64,000 nt of DNA from Pontibacillus halophilus JSM 076056 = DSM 19796 (lineage in GTDB: Bacteria > Bacillota > Bacilli > Bacillales > BH030062), in NCBI RefSeq assembly GCF_000425205.1, contig NZ_AULI01000009.1, positions 62,001 to 126,000 of the forward strand, given 5' to 3'. Below the pieces are notes generated by a model, which had not been told where the DNA came from, did no database searches, and saw nothing but the letters and a program-made list of their open reading frames with translations. The first letter of the stretch is position 1; every line of letters begins with the position of its first letter. This document shows positions 24,919-34,652 of this stretch, piece after piece. Both the position numbers and the translations under genes were made by a program.

Positions 24919-26403
24919 GTGAAAAAAGTTGCAGTGATTGGTGCAGGTCCAGGTGGACTTGCTTCTGCCATGTTATTGGCTGCTAAAGGATATAACGTAC
25001 AAGTATTTGAAAAACAATCGGTAGTAGGTGGACGCAATGCTGAATTAACACTTGGAGACTATCATTTTGATGTAGGTCCAACTTTCTTCAGCATGCCTCA
25101 TATTCTAGAAGAGTTGTTCGAAGCATCTGGACGTAACATGCACGATTATTTGGATCTTGTGGAAATTGAACCAATGTATGACTTGTTTTTTGAAAGTAAT
25201 AGATTGCGAATGTCACGTGATCCAGAAGAGCTTAATAAGCAAATTAGCCAGTTATATCCAGGGAATGAAGATGGGTACACTCGCTTTATGAATGATACGA
25301 GAAAACGGATGAGCGCTCTTATGCCAATGTTGCAAAATCGTCACCATCGTTTAATCGATTATGTTCGACCACGTACTTTAAAGGCCTTGCCTCATCTGGC
25401 GCTTGGCAAATCACTCTATGATGTCTTGTCTGACTACTTTAACGATGAAGAGTTGAAACTTGCTTTCACTTTCCAGTCCAAATATTTAGGAATGTCTCCA
25501 TGGGAATGTCCCGGAGCTTTCTCAATACTAAGCTTTATGGAACATGAGTATGGCGTATTCCATCCAATTGGTGGTGTGAATCAAATCTCTCAATCTATGG
25601 CTAAAGTGATTAAAGAGCATGGCGGGCAAATTCACCTTAATCGTGGAGTTAAGAAATTGAATTTAGATGGTAAAACGGTCAAAGGTGTTGTACTTGAAGA
25701 TGGTGAAGTCGTTGATGCAGATGATGTGATCGTGAATGCTGATTTCGCACATGCCATGGAACACCTAGTAGAAGAGCCGGTTCTTAAGAAGTATTCCAAG
25801 GAAAATATGAAGAAGAAGAAGTATTCTTGCTCAACCTTTATGCTCTATCTTGGGGTGAATAAAGAAATCGATTTGCCTCACCATTCTATCATTTTCTCAA
25901 AAGACTATAAACAAAATGTGGAAGAGATTACAGGGAGTCTTGAACTGTCTGAAGACCCTTCCATCTATGTTCACAATGCTAGTGTTACAGATTCCACACT
26001 TGCACCTGCTGGGAAGTCTGCTCTTTATCTCCTAGCACCTGTACCAAATAATTTCTCAGAAATCGACTGGCCTCAGAATCAAGAAGCGTTTCGTAACTTG
26101 ATTTTGTCCATCGTACGTGAGCGTACTGGGATTGATCTTAAGGATGAGGATATCGAAGTAGAACAAATCTTAACCCCGAAGCAGTGGCAGGAAGATTATT
26201 CTGTCTATGAAGGGGCTACGTTTAACTTGGGCCATCAGCTCTCACAAATGATGTACTTCCGACCGCACAATCGCTTTAATGAATTAGCGAATTGTTGGAT
26301 TGTAGGAGGCGGAACTCATCCAGGTAGTGGCCTGCCAACCATTCTTGAATCTGCCAGAATTACAGCAGATTGGCTTTCTGAAACGGAGGTGAAACAAGCA
26401 TGA
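24919..26403 (+). CDS. CrtI/CrtN-family carotenoid desaturase or oxidase, first gene of operon
   Basis: A 494-residue FAD-dependent enzyme of the phytoene/diapophytoene desaturase family: GAGPGGLASA at residues 8-17, EKQSVVGGRN, FDVGPTFFSMP near 52, and the C-terminal VGGGTHPGSGLPTILESA. It is one of three paralogues in the cluster and probably does desaturation or terminal oxidation of a C30 carotenoid; which step cannot be settled from sequence. It begins with GTG after a GGTGGTG site, and its TGA overlaps the next ATG by 4 bp (ATGA). It resembles neither crtN nor crtP of Staphylococcus as closely as the other two copies do. Confidence 0.85.
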   Translation: MKKVAVIGAGPGGLASAMLLAAKGYNVQVFEKQSVVGGRNAELTLGDYHFDVGPTFFSMPHILEELFEASGRNMHDYLDLVEIEPMYDLFFESNRLRMSRDPEELNKQISQLYPGNEDGYTRFMNDTRKRMSALMPMLQNRHHRLIDYVRPRTLKALPHLALGKSLYDVLSDYFNDEELKLAFTFQSKYLGMSPWECPGAFSILSFMEHEYGVFHPIGGVNQISQSMAKVIKEHGGQIHLNRGVKKLNLDGKTVKGVVLEDGEVVDADDVIVNADFAHAMEHLVEEPVLKKYSKENMKKKKYSCSTFMLYLGVNKEIDLPHHSIIFSKDYKQNVEEITGSLELSEDPSIYVHNASVTDSTLAPAGKSALYLLAPVPNNFSEIDWPQNQEAFRNLILSIVRERTGIDLKDEDIEVEQILTPKQWQEDYSVYEGATFNLGHQLSQMMYFRPHNRFNELANCWIVGGGTHPGSGLPTILESARITADWLSETEVKQA

Positions 26404-27869
26404 GTAATCATTTAACCATTGTTGGAGGAGGCGTTGGTGGCCTTGTTACAGCGCTTCTTCACAGTCAACGAACCGATGACACGATTACAGTAATTGAAAA
26501 GGGCTCTACCATGGGAGGCCGCCTTTCTTTCGTGAAAGAGGGATCTTATCAAATTGATGGGGGACCTACGATTGTACTCCTTCCAGACATGTTGCTCTCT
26601 ATTCTAGAAGAAGGCGGGATTTCTAGAGAGAGGCTCGACCTCATTTCTTGCGACCCGTTGTACACACTCGATTTCCACGACGGAACAGAAGTTACGAAAT
26701 ACAAAAATCTCGAAACCCAAAGACAAGAAATCGAGAAATTATTCCCAGGTGAAGGAGAAGGGTTCCTGCGATTTATGAAAGATATGAAATGGCGTTTCTC
26801 CTTAGGTCAGGAGCACATCCTAAGTCGCTCGTTCGTCGATAAGAAGCAATTCTTCAAACCGAATAATTTACGAACGTTAGTGAAACTGAAAGCCTTCCTC
26901 CGTGTGAAGCAAATGCTTAAAACCTATTTCAAGAGTGAGTATCTACAAGATATGTATGCACTTCAAACATTGTATATTGGCGGGCATCCTTCTGGTTCTC
27001 CTGCGATTTATTCTCTTGTTTCTTATAGTGAGCACGAACATGGGATATGGTATCTAAAAGGAGGCTATGCTAGTCTTGTTCCTATTCTTACAGAAGAGTT
27101 AGAGAGGCGTGGTGTAGAACTTCGGACAGATTGTGAAGTGTCAGACGTAAAGACAGATGAGGGACGTGCAACTGAGATTAAAGTAAATGATAGATGGGAA
27201 GCGGTGGACCAGCTTGTGTTGAACGGAGACTTTCCTGTAATGGATGAATTGTTCCAACAGAAAGAACAGCTAAGTCGCTCTTATACACCATCTTCAGGTT
27301 GTCTACTTCTTTATATGGGGCTTGACCAAATTTATGACCAGCCTTCCATACATCGGTTCTTTATGAGCAAGAATTTCGATAAGAATATGCACGAAGTCTT
27401 TCAGTCAAAGGTTGTCCCGAGTGATCCTTCATTTTATACCTTTCATCCTTCCATCATTGACGATACGCTAGCACCAGAAGGAGAGGGTGTCCTTTATACA
27501 CTTGTTCCAGTCCCGTCTGGAGACCATATTGACTGGGAGAATGAAACTGAGTTTGTTGAGCGAATTCTAGATGAATTGGAAGCGAGGGGTTACCCAGACC
27601 TTCGGAAGCACATTCAATGGATGAAAGTGAAGACACCTAATGAAGCGAAGCGAGAAGGTCTATTCGATGGAGGAAGCTTTGGTATTGCTCCGACCTTGTT
27701 CCAATCCGGCGTGTTTCGCCCTCAACTGAAGCCTTATCCGCTTGAGAATGTTTTCGCAGTAGGGGCTTCGATTCACCCAGGCGGCGGTGTTCCAATTGTT
27801 ATGCAAGGGGCTAAGTTACTAGCGGATTATCTTCATAACGAGAATTATGCTATACTACAACAAAAGTGA
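26400..27869 (+). CDS. crtN: Diapophytoene (dehydrosqualene) desaturase-like CrtN
   Basis: The 489-residue FAD enzyme shares CrtN features: [10 protein letters not shown] near residue 8, [12 protein letters not shown] near 53, [12 protein letters not shown] near 188, [19 protein letters not shown], and [18 protein letters not shown] at the end. CrtN adds double bonds to 4,4'-diapophytoene to make the yellow diaponeurosporene or diapolycopene. It overlaps the upstream gene by 4 bp and stops 11 bp before crtM, so three genes form one tightly coupled operon. Confidence 0.85.
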   Translation: MSNHLTIVGGGVGGLVTALLHSQRTDDTITVIEKGSTMGGRLSFVKEGSYQIDGGPTIVLLPDMLLSILEEGGISRERLDLISCDPLYTLDFHDGTEVTKYKNLETQRQEIEKLFPGEGEGFLRFMKDMKWRFSLGQEHILSRSFVDKKQFFKPNNLRTLVKLKAFLRVKQMLKTYFKSEYLQDMYALQTLYIGGHPSGSPAIYSLVSYSEHEHGIWYLKGGYASLVPILTEELERRGVELRTDCEVSDVKTDEGRATEIKVNDRWEAVDQLVLNGDFPVMDELFQQKEQLSRSYTPSSGCLLLYMGLDQIYDQPSIHRFFMSKNFDKNMHEVFQSKVVPSDPSFYTFHPSIIDDTLAPEGEGVLYTLVPVPSGDHIDWENETEFVERILDELEARGYPDLRKHIQWMKVKTPNEAKREGLFDGGSFGIAPTLFQSGVFRPQLKPYPLENVFAVGASIHPGGGVPIVMQGAKLLADYLHNENYAILQQK

Positions 27870-27880
27870 GGTGTTCACTC

Positions 27881-28729
27881 TTGTACTCGGTTAAAGAGGC
27901 ATATGATTACTGTCGTCAAATTATAGAAAAACACTCGAAAACATTCTCAAAGGCATTTGGACTGCTACCACCTAAGCAAAAACGGGCTGTTTGGGCCATC
28001 TATGCCTATTGCCGAAGAGTTGATGACATCGTGGATGAGGGAGAAAATCCTAGAGAAGAGCTTGCTGTGTTCCAACGAGAGTTTGAACTCTTTCTAGACG
28101 GAGGTCATCCTAGCGAAGACCCTATGTGGGTGGCACTTCGTGATACATTCCAACGTTTCCCTATGGATCCTGCTCCATTTCATGAAATGATCGAAGGGCA
28201 ACGATTGGACATTGATGGACATTATGTCGAGACTGAGGATGACTTGTACGATTATTGTTATTTAGTTGCAAGTACCGTTGGATTAATGCTTCTTCCAGTC
28301 ATTGCTCCAGGGAAAGAGGATCAGTTGCGGGAAGGAGCCATTCATCTTGGGATAGGCATGCAGCTTACAAATATTTTGAGAGATGTCGGAGAGGATTTAG
28401 AACGGGAACGCATTTATCTTCCTCGGACGTTGCTTGACTCTTGTGGGTACACGTACCCTGAACTGTATGCACATCACCGAACCGATGCATTTATTGCGCT
28501 ATGGGAGTACTTAGGTAAACAAGCTGAGACAAGTTATGACCGTGCGATGGAGACAATTGGTGAGTATCCTGTGTACTCAAGACCCGCTGTGAAAGGGGCT
28601 GCACAGCTATACCGTGCCATAATAACAACGATTCGAAATAACGAGTATCAAGTGTTTGAAGAACGGAATTTCGTGAGTGATGAAGATAAGAAGCAGCTAT
28701 TACAAGAATTAAATATGATGAAGGCGTAG
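27881..28729 (+). CDS. crtM: Dehydrosqualene (diapophytoene) synthase CrtM
   Basis: A 282-residue squalene/phytoene synthase family protein. Both aspartate-rich motifs are clear: RRVDDIVDE (near residue 49) and [18 protein letters not shown] (near 165). Together with CrtN-type desaturases this points to head-to-head joining of two farnesyl diphosphates into the C30 compound diapophytoene. The start is TTG 27881, 8 bases after GAGGTG; the frame from 27866 begins inside the preceding stop region. The stop codon is part of the shared terminator. Confidence 0.9.
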   Translation: MYSVKEAYDYCRQIIEKHSKTFSKAFGLLPPKQKRAVWAIYAYCRRVDDIVDEGENPREELAVFQREFELFLDGGHPSEDPMWVALRDTFQRFPMDPAPFHEMIEGQRLDIDGHYVETEDDLYDYCYLVASTVGLMLLPVIAPGKEDQLREGAIHLGIGMQLTNILRDVGEDLERERIYLPRTLLDSCGYTYPELYAHHRTDAFIALWEYLGKQAETSYDRAMETIGEYPVYSRPAVKGAAQLYRAIITTIRNNEYQVFEERNFVSDEDKKQLLQELNMMKA

Positions 28730-28753
28730 CTCTTTAGAGCTACGCCTTTTTGT
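28721..28753. terminator. Bidirectional terminator shared by the two carotenoid operons
   Basis: AAGGCGTAGCTC (28721-28732) pairs perfectly with GAGCTACGCCTT (28737-28748) around a TTTA loop. Both convergent genes end inside it, each reading Lys-Ala-stop (AAGGCGTAG) from opposite arms. Confidence 0.9.
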
Positions 28754-30218
28754 CTTCGTTCTTTATAACTTCGGCAATGTTTTTCCCGCTTAATACAACC
28801 ATTGGGGACCCTCCACCTGGGTGGGTGCTTCCCCCTACAAAGTATAGGTTTGAGAGGTCCTGTGACACATTAAAGGGTCTTAAGAACGCATCTATCCTTC
28901 GTTCTGAAGCAGGTCCATAGATTGAGCCGCGATAAGCACCGAATTGCTCGTAGAGGTCTTTCGGGGTGAAGACTGTTTCTTCTACAAGCGAAGAACGTAT
29001 GTGCAATCCATGCCTTTCCAGAATGTCATAGATTCGGTTCTTATAACGCTCGGGGTCTTCCATCATTTGTCCATCTTTCGTTAATGCGGGAGCATTCACG
29101 AGGATGAAAAGATTATCTCCATCTGGTGAGACGGACGGGTCAGATTTAGAAGATGTACAAATATAGATTGTCGGGTCTTCTGCGTAGTCTCCTTGTTGAA
29201 GCTGTTTAAACTCTTTCTCATAATTTGAGGAGAAGTAAAGCTGATGATGGGCTAGAGTTGAGAAACGCTTATTTACCCCAGCCAATATCACGAATCCAGA
29301 GATAGATGGTTGATAGCTGTTTGCCTTCTTGTTGGAGAATCGAGGTCGATGCTCTTCCTTAACAAGCTTTGGGAACAAGTGGAGCAAATCGCCATTTAGG
29401 ATAACACGGTCCACTTCGATCATTCGTCCATCTTCTGTCTCTACCCCTTTGGCGATTCCTTCCTGGACAGGAACATGGGTAATCTGTGTATTAGGATAAA
29501 GCTTGACCCCAAGAGATGTTGCTAGCTCTTCAAATTGTTTGGCGATTTGAGTGTTTCCCCCTCGTACGTAATACACACCTTGTATGAGTTCTAAATAGGC
29601 AATCATGGCGAATGTGGCAGGTGCGACGTAGGGACTCGAACCAATGTATGTTGCGTATCGGTTAAGCGCTTGAAGAACTTTAGGATTCTCAAAGTATAAG
29701 TTAAAGAATTCGTTCATGGTTTGGAACGGGCGCACGCGAAAGAAAGCATTTGACAACGAAGGAGACAAATAATCAGTCCAAGACCGAAATGTACGATTTA
29801 AGAAGTGCTTTGTAGATTGCTCGTATAACCGTCCTATTTCTTTCAAGAAGGAAGGGTAATGGCGTGCGCCCTTCGGGTCAATCTTAAGTAATTGTTGCAC
29901 CATTCGTCTAGGATCACTAGACAAATCAAAGGACACCCCGTCATTGAACACATTTCGCGTGTGACTTTCAAGTTTCTCAAAGTGAAGGGTGTGTTCATAT
30001 GTCTCTCCCCCTTGACGGAGAACATCTTTAAATACATCGGGCATGGTAATGGTGTTCGGTCCGAAGTCAAAATGATAAGTACCGAGTTGAACCGGCATCA
30101 TTTTCCCACCAAAATGCGCGTTCTTCTCGAAGATAGAAACATCGTAGCCTGCCTTCGCTAAATAAATGGCAGCAGAAAGACCTCCAAGACCTCCCCCTAC
30201 GATTGCTACAGATTTCAT
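28740..30218 (-). CDS. crtP: Diapocarotenoid oxygenase CrtP/CrtNb-like
   Basis: A 492-residue FAD enzyme of the CrtN/CrtP family. GGGLGGLSAAIYLA at the N-terminus, DFGPNTITMPDVF near 50, ATYIGSSPYVAPATF, YRGSIYGPAS and the final VGGSTHPGGGSPMVVLSGK follow CrtP, which oxidises the terminal methyl group of diaponeurosporene or diapolycopene to an aldehyde or acid. The start ATG 30218 overlaps the stop of the glycosyltransferase gene by 4 bp (ATGA) and follows GGAAAGGAAG. The longer frame from 30611 lies inside the glycosyltransferase gene and is not used. Confidence 0.87.
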   Translation of the reverse strand: MKSVAIVGGGLGGLSAAIYLAKAGYDVSIFEKNAHFGGKMMPVQLGTYHFDFGPNTITMPDVFKDVLRQGGETYEHTLHFEKLESHTRNVFNDGVSFDLSSDPRRMVQQLLKIDPKGARHYPSFLKEIGRLYEQSTKHFLNRTFRSWTDYLSPSLSNAFFRVRPFQTMNEFFNLYFENPKVLQALNRYATYIGSSPYVAPATFAMIAYLELIQGVYYVRGGNTQIAKQFEELATSLGVKLYPNTQITHVPVQEGIAKGVETEDGRMIEVDRVILNGDLLHLFPKLVKEEHRPRFSNKKANSYQPSISGFVILAGVNKRFSTLAHHQLYFSSNYEKEFKQLQQGDYAEDPTIYICTSSKSDPSVSPDGDNLFILVNAPALTKDGQMMEDPERYKNRIYDILERHGLHIRSSLVEETVFTPKDLYEQFGAYRGSIYGPASERRIDAFLRPFNVSQDLSNLYFVGGSTHPGGGSPMVVLSGKNIAEVIKNEDKKA

Positions 30219-31327
30219 GTGTACATTCTTCCTTTCCATGAGTACGATTGTCCACGGATAGCTTTGTACATCGAAGTGGCTAGTACAGCTATCAATAGAC
30301 TGGCGCTGATTGGCACAGCCCATGCGAAGCTGCCATGTGTGCCTGTTTTTCGATCGACTATCCATTTCTGTAGAACAGTGAGTAGATAGGGTATGACATA
30401 TAACGGTTGGAATGTCACTATCCCATAGATAGCGAGAGGGAAAGGGAACAGATAAACAAAGGCGTAATAGCCACTTAACAGAATGGCTAACACTTTGGAC
30501 TGTCCAATTCCGACATAGATATTCTTTGTGAATCCTTCCCACAAACTCCTCATCGACGTATACATATGGCAGGTGACAAGGGATGAAATGTTCAGAAGTT
30601 TCATTGTCCAACCGTACTCTTTCATCCTTCTTGCAAGGTGAACATCTTCGAGTAATGAGTTCTTAACCGATTCGTGCCCACCGATTGCAACATACGCATT
30701 CTTTCTAAAGAACATAAATTGCCCGCATGCAGCTGTAAAGGCAGCATGGTTCGTTCGGTTCGCTATAAACATCGGTAAGTGAGCCCAAACCACGAAATGT
30801 TGCATAGGAACGAGTAATTGTACACCTTTATGAATAAGTGGATAGTTCGGAAATCCACTTAGCAGGTCGATTCTTTCGGCTTCCATGTGAGCAAGTGTGT
30901 ATTGTATGGTCTCGGGATGCAAGCGAACATCTGCATCAATAAAGAGAAAGAATTCTCCTTTGGCAAGACGACTAAGTTGATGACATGCATATACCTTGCC
31001 GTTCCAGCCATCTGGCAATGGCGACCCTTGGATAATTGTGAAAGCTTTATTATCTTGTATGGATGATTGCAATCGTTCTGCAGTGCGATCTGTAGAACCA
31101 TCATCAAGAAGGATAACCTCAACATTTGGATAAGATAATTCCTTTAAATTCTTGATAAGAGCTAGAACGTTGTCTTCTTCATTACGAAGCGGAATTAGAA
31201 TAGAAACGAGTGGCTGTGCTGTGGTTGGAGTAAGCGATGTTACTTCACGAAGAAATACAGCATTCACCCATAGCCACAAGAGCCCTATACAAAGGATAAT
31301 CAGAAGCATTATGAGTAATAAGAACAT
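30215..31327 (-). CDS. Membrane glycosyltransferase, CrtQ-like (GT2)
   Basis: A 370-residue GT2-family enzyme. It has an N-terminal membrane helix (about 1-24), VSILIPLRNEEDNV, LDDGSTDRT, FIDADVRLHP (the DXD metal site), LLEDVHLARR (catalytic Asp) and several C-terminal hydrophobic helices. In this cluster it should attach a sugar, probably glucose, to the carboxyl of the C30 carotenoic acid, as CrtQ does in staphyloxanthin synthesis. ATG 31327 is preferred because AAGGAG is well placed before it. It lies 13 bp after the acyltransferase gene. Confidence 0.88.
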   Translation of the reverse strand: MFLLLIMLLIILCIGLLWLWVNAVFLREVTSLTPTTAQPLVSILIPLRNEEDNVLALIKNLKELSYPNVEVILLDDGSTDRTAERLQSSIQDNKAFTIIQGSPLPDGWNGKVYACHQLSRLAKGEFFLFIDADVRLHPETIQYTLAHMEAERIDLLSGFPNYPLIHKGVQLLVPMQHFVVWAHLPMFIANRTNHAAFTAACGQFMFFRKNAYVAIGGHESVKNSLLEDVHLARRMKEYGWTMKLLNISSLVTCHMYTSMRSLWEGFTKNIYVGIGQSKVLAILLSGYYAFVYLFPFPLAIYGIVTFQPLYVIPYLLTVLQKWIVDRKTGTHGSFAWAVPISASLLIAVLATSMYKAIRGQSYSWKGRMYT

Positions 31328-31340
31328 AGCACACTCCTTC

Positions 31341-32003
31341 TTATAGTAGTTGTTGGAAATGTTGGGTATCCCCATTGACCACTTGTTGTTTTAAGTCGTC
31401 AAGCACCGATGTATGAATGTCTTCAAGCTTTGTTGTTCTTTCCCTTCTAGACATATGAACAAAGTTTGAGAATGGAATCCCAGTTCCAATTGAAATATAA
31501 ACATTCGGTTTTCTTGTGCCTTGGAATGTATAATAGAGAGCAATGGGAACAACTGTCCCATTGCTTACCTTATCCATGACATAACTCGCGCCATTCTGAA
31601 AGCGAAGAGGGCGAATCTCGAGTGCCTGCTCTTCGCCTTGAGGAAACATCCAAACGGCTTGTTCATGCTGAAGCCGTTCTTCTGCATAGTGTAGTGAGGC
31701 GAGAATATCTCTTCGACTCGCTTGGTTGACAGAAAAGGCGCCAAGTCGACGAAAGAACGGAAACGATTGGACACCTTCCTCACTCATCATGGCATAAGCA
31801 TCGCTTCTAATACAGGTCCGATTGAGCAAGAAAATGACAAGAGGGTCCCACCACGTACTGTGATTGACTAGAAATAGACTTCTAGCCCTACTGAGAGGGG
31901 GTTCTCCCGTGACATAAATATGTTGAAAGTGCCGCTTTAGAAAGAATGAGTTAAATTTATGAAACACCCATTCAAACAAAGGGCTTTTATTGGCTGGTAT
32001 CAT
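31341..32003 (-). CDS. PlsC-type acyltransferase in the carotenoid cluster
   Basis: A 220-residue member of the lysophosphatidic acid acyltransferase (PlsC) family: NHSTWWDPLV carries the HX4D catalytic motif (near residue 48) and MFPQGEEQ is motif III. In this operon it probably esterifies the sugar of the glycosylated carotenoid with a fatty acid, the job done by the unrelated CrtO in Staphylococcus. Its start overlaps the end of the CruF-like gene by 17 bp. A role in phospholipid synthesis is possible but less likely from the context. Confidence 0.8.
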   Translation of the reverse strand: MIPANKSPLFEWVFHKFNSFFLKRHFQHIYVTGEPPLSRARSLFLVNHSTWWDPLVIFLLNRTCIRSDAYAMMSEEGVQSFPFFRRLGAFSVNQASRRDILASLHYAEERLQHEQAVWMFPQGEEQALEIRPLRFQNGASYVMDKVSNGTVVPIALYYTFQGTRKPNVYISIGTGIPFSNFVHMSRRERTTKLEDIHTSVLDDLKQQVVNGDTQHFQQLL

Positions 32004-32745
32004 GAATCTGCTTCATCCTTACATAGAGTAATAATGGCATACCAAGTACAACGATAGTTAGGAGTGCTGCCAAATAAAGGCCGCCAAATAAAGCTAACCA
32101 AATAAACATAATTGCCGTCCCCATAAACACAACGATGATTCGGTTATCCCACTGTGAAGTCGCGGTGTGTGTAAGAAGTGGCAAGGCGAATAGTTGGAAT
32201 ACTACGGCTAAGAAGAACCATCCAGTAAAATTCGAGAGTGGAATATCATAATAGATTCCTGACTCCTCCCAAATCCAGTACTCCTTGATTTGATAGGCAA
32301 CTGGGTCTAGGATTAGATCAATACCGACTGCCATGAACCCGCCTAATAATAGAAACACGATATAGCGGAAATGAGTTGGCATCCTTTTTGTCAACTGCTT
32401 ACTAACGACATGGGCGCCGCCCATTACCATCACCCAAGCAAAACCTATAGTAATGGGGACCCCCCCAATGGTTAACCCAAAGTCTTCTGTATAGTAGTAA
32501 TCTCCAAACCAAATTTCATAAGTTGTCCCAACATGCTCAACGATCATACTGACAAGAAACACGACAGAGCTGTAGAAGAATCCTTTCCATTTATATGTAT
32601 GGGTGAAGTAAATAAATCCAATTATACCTGCTAATATAAGGAAGACAGCATTGGACCATTCAAGCTGCTTTGGGATTAAATCAAATGTAAGTAGGATAAA
32701 CCCACAACCATACCATACGAGAAACACGCGATAAATCCAAATCAT
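31987..32745 (-). CDS. CruF-like carotenoid biosynthesis membrane protein
   Basis: A 252-residue integral membrane protein with about eight hydrophobic segments, of the carotenoid biosynthesis family that includes CruF (a carotenoid 1',2'-hydratase). The conserved stretch EHVGTTYEIWFGDYYY followed by GVPI (near residues 65-95) and DLILDPVA (near 145) supports this. In C30 clusters of Bacillaceae its step is not well known. ATG 32745 follows AAAGGAG; the 11 extra codons upstream have none. It is the first gene of the leftward carotenoid operon. Confidence 0.82.
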   Translation of the reverse strand: MIWIYRVFLVWYGCGFILLTFDLIPKQLEWSNAVFLILAGIIGFIYFTHTYKWKGFFYSSVVFLVSMIVEHVGTTYEIWFGDYYYTEDFGLTIGGVPITIGFAWVMVMGGAHVVSKQLTKRMPTHFRYIVFLLLGGFMAVGIDLILDPVAYQIKEYWIWEESGIYYDIPLSNFTGWFFLAVVFQLFALPLLTHTATSQWDNRIIVVFMGTAIMFIWLALFGGLYLAALLTIVVLGMPLLLYVRMKQIHDTSQ

Positions 32746-32776
32746 AAGAGTTGACTCCTTTCCTTCAATTAATATC

Positions 32777-32806
32777 ATTGTATAACGTTTCGACCTATTT
32801 GTTGAA
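32777..32806 (-). promoter_or_regulatory. Promoter of the leftward carotenoid operon
   Basis: On the minus strand TTCAAC (32806-32801), 18 bp, TACAAT (32782-32777). The -10 region GTTATACAAT is identical to a 10-mer at 24786-24795 upstream of the rightward operon, and reads ATTGTATAAC on the other strand, a match to the repeats at 24870-24899. Confidence 0.55.
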
Positions 32807-32857
32807 TCATTGTGTGCTGTCGCCCATACAAAGGAATGTCGTTTGGAAATTACGATA

Positions 32858-32866
32858 TGTTATGAT
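32858..32866 (+). promoter_or_regulatory. Extended -10 of the diguanylate cyclase gene
   Basis: TGT-TATGAT (32858-32866), 60 bp before the start codon; no clear -35 box. Confidence 0.4.
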
Positions 32867-32926
32867 GGAAGTACTAAATAGAATGACGAAAGCTATTTGA
32901 TTTGTGATGTAGAGGGAGAGACGAAG

Positions 32927-34606
32927 ATGAAAATCTACCCAACCCATTTGACTCTCTTGCAACTTCCTACAGTTAAACAATTTGCAAGAGCCATAAGTGA
33001 TAGTGTGTTTATAATGAAGGTGGCTTTTCATGATGAGGGCCCTTATTTTATATACGAATATGTTAATCAAGAAGGTTTAGAGCGTTCCAGACTAACCCAA
33101 TCGTGCTTCGGTAAGCCGATGGAAGAAGTGCTTATTAAAGGTGATGTGTCCTATATTAGACACCATTATGAACAAGCACTAGAAGAAAAGCGAGCTGTAG
33201 AATACAGCGACATTATTGTTGGAAGTAACGGGAAATTAGAAGCTCGAACAGAGTTAATTCCAGTGTTTAAAGGTGAAGACGTAACTCATGTTGTTGCGTT
33301 CACAAAAGTATTCGCTAGGCAACAAAATGTGCTTAACAGGCAAACGGACCGCTTGTTTTATTCCTTTATGGATAATGCTGAAGAAGCCTTTGTGATCTTC
33401 GACCTCGACCAACGAATCCTTACTGTAAATCCCGCTTTTTATGAGATGTTAGGATACGACAAGAATGAAATTATAAAGCAGAAATTGAGTTCACTTCAAG
33501 GCCATGAAGGGGATTCAATCAATGAATACTTTCTTCTGTTAAGAGAGGGTGAGAATATCCCCCGATATTCAACAACATGGTATTCGAAAGCTGGACAGCC
33601 CATTTATGTATCGATTGCCTTTACGAGCATCCTTGATGACGAAGGGATACCAGCGGGGGCAGTCGCCATTATTCAGAATCTTACAGAAGAGAAGCGAACG
33701 AGAGATGCATTTACAGCAACTGAACAGTTGTACGAATTAATTGCGACTCACACGCAAGATTTAGTTGAATTAATCCAGCCAGATGGAACAATGACCTATG
33801 TGTCGCCTTCTCATGAAGCTGTTCTCGGGTATAAACCAGAAGAGATGGCTGGAGACTCCATCGTAAATTATGTTCATCCTGAAGACATGAGAGCTATTCG
33901 AGCTAAATTCTCTAATCCAACCTCATCAATTGAAAATGAAACGTTTGAATACAGAATCCATACAAAGACAGAAGGCTACTTGTGGGCTGAAGCCAATATT
34001 AAGCTCGTTCGAGACGAGGGAGGGAGCCTACACCACTTTGTCTCGTCTTCAAGAGATATTACGAAGCGGAAAGACGCAGAAGAACAATTGAAGGTGTTAG
34101 CTTATACGGATGAATTGACTGGGCTGACGAACCGTCGTGTGTTCAAGAATATACTTAAGAAAGCGGTCGCACGCGTTAAACGACAACCAATTTCTAAGAT
34201 CGGTTTGTTGTATCTCGATGGTGATCACTTCAAAGGAATCAACGATGCCTATGGACATCTTATAGGAGATCAGCTGCTAACCAAACTAGCAAATCGCCTA
34301 ACAAGTGTTGTTAGAGAGGAAGACCTGGTTTCGAGGATAGGGGGAGATGAATTTGCGATTCTTCTCGCTACGATTGAGTCCCCACATGAAGCAATTAAAG
34401 TAGCTGACCGAATTCTAGAAGCGATGAAGACCCCCTTTGAAATTGGAGATGTACGACTTACTTTCTCTTTCAGTATAGGAATTAGTGTGTTTCCAGATGA
34501 AGCTAATAATGCTGAAGAGTTACTTGATCGAGCAGACCGGTCCCTTTATGCCGCGAAAGCACAAGGAAAAAATGAATATGTGTACTCCTCATGGCTAGAT
34601 TCATAA
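32927..34606 (+). CDS. PAS-PAS-GGDEF diguanylate cyclase
   Basis: A 559-residue soluble signalling protein. An N-terminal PAS-like region (about 1-130), two PAS domains with PAC tails (about 140-260 and 265-385) and a C-terminal GGDEF domain. The active loop RIGGDEF is intact and is preceded by REED at the right distance for the RxxD inhibitory site, so it should make c-di-GMP and be product-inhibited. The PAS domains would sense a small ligand, redox state or light. ATG 32927 follows GAGGGAGAG. The gene is divergent from the carotenoid operon with 180 bp between them. Confidence 0.92.
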   Translation: MKIYPTHLTLLQLPTVKQFARAISDSVFIMKVAFHDEGPYFIYEYVNQEGLERSRLTQSCFGKPMEEVLIKGDVSYIRHHYEQALEEKRAVEYSDIIVGSNGKLEARTELIPVFKGEDVTHVVAFTKVFARQQNVLNRQTDRLFYSFMDNAEEAFVIFDLDQRILTVNPAFYEMLGYDKNEIIKQKLSSLQGHEGDSINEYFLLLREGENIPRYSTTWYSKAGQPIYVSIAFTSILDDEGIPAGAVAIIQNLTEEKRTRDAFTATEQLYELIATHTQDLVELIQPDGTMTYVSPSHEAVLGYKPEEMAGDSIVNYVHPEDMRAIRAKFSNPTSSIENETFEYRIHTKTEGYLWAEANIKLVRDEGGSLHHFVSSSRDITKRKDAEEQLKVLAYTDELTGLTNRRVFKNILKKAVARVKRQPISKIGLLYLDGDHFKGINDAYGHLIGDQLLTKLANRLTSVVREEDLVSRIGGDEFAILLATIESPHEAIKVADRILEAMKTPFEIGDVRLTFSFSIGISVFPDEANNAEELLDRADRSLYAAKAQGKNEYVYSSWLDS

Positions 34607-34652
34607 GCGATGAGGTTTTTTCATACGGTAGACTGAATAGGAGGGGATCTAA

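Noticed and set aside
28740-30611. 623-residue reading of the CrtP gene
   Set aside because: The extra N-terminal 131 residues lie in the glycosyltransferase gene on the same strand and bear no resemblance to the family; the FAD motif starts right after ATG 30218.
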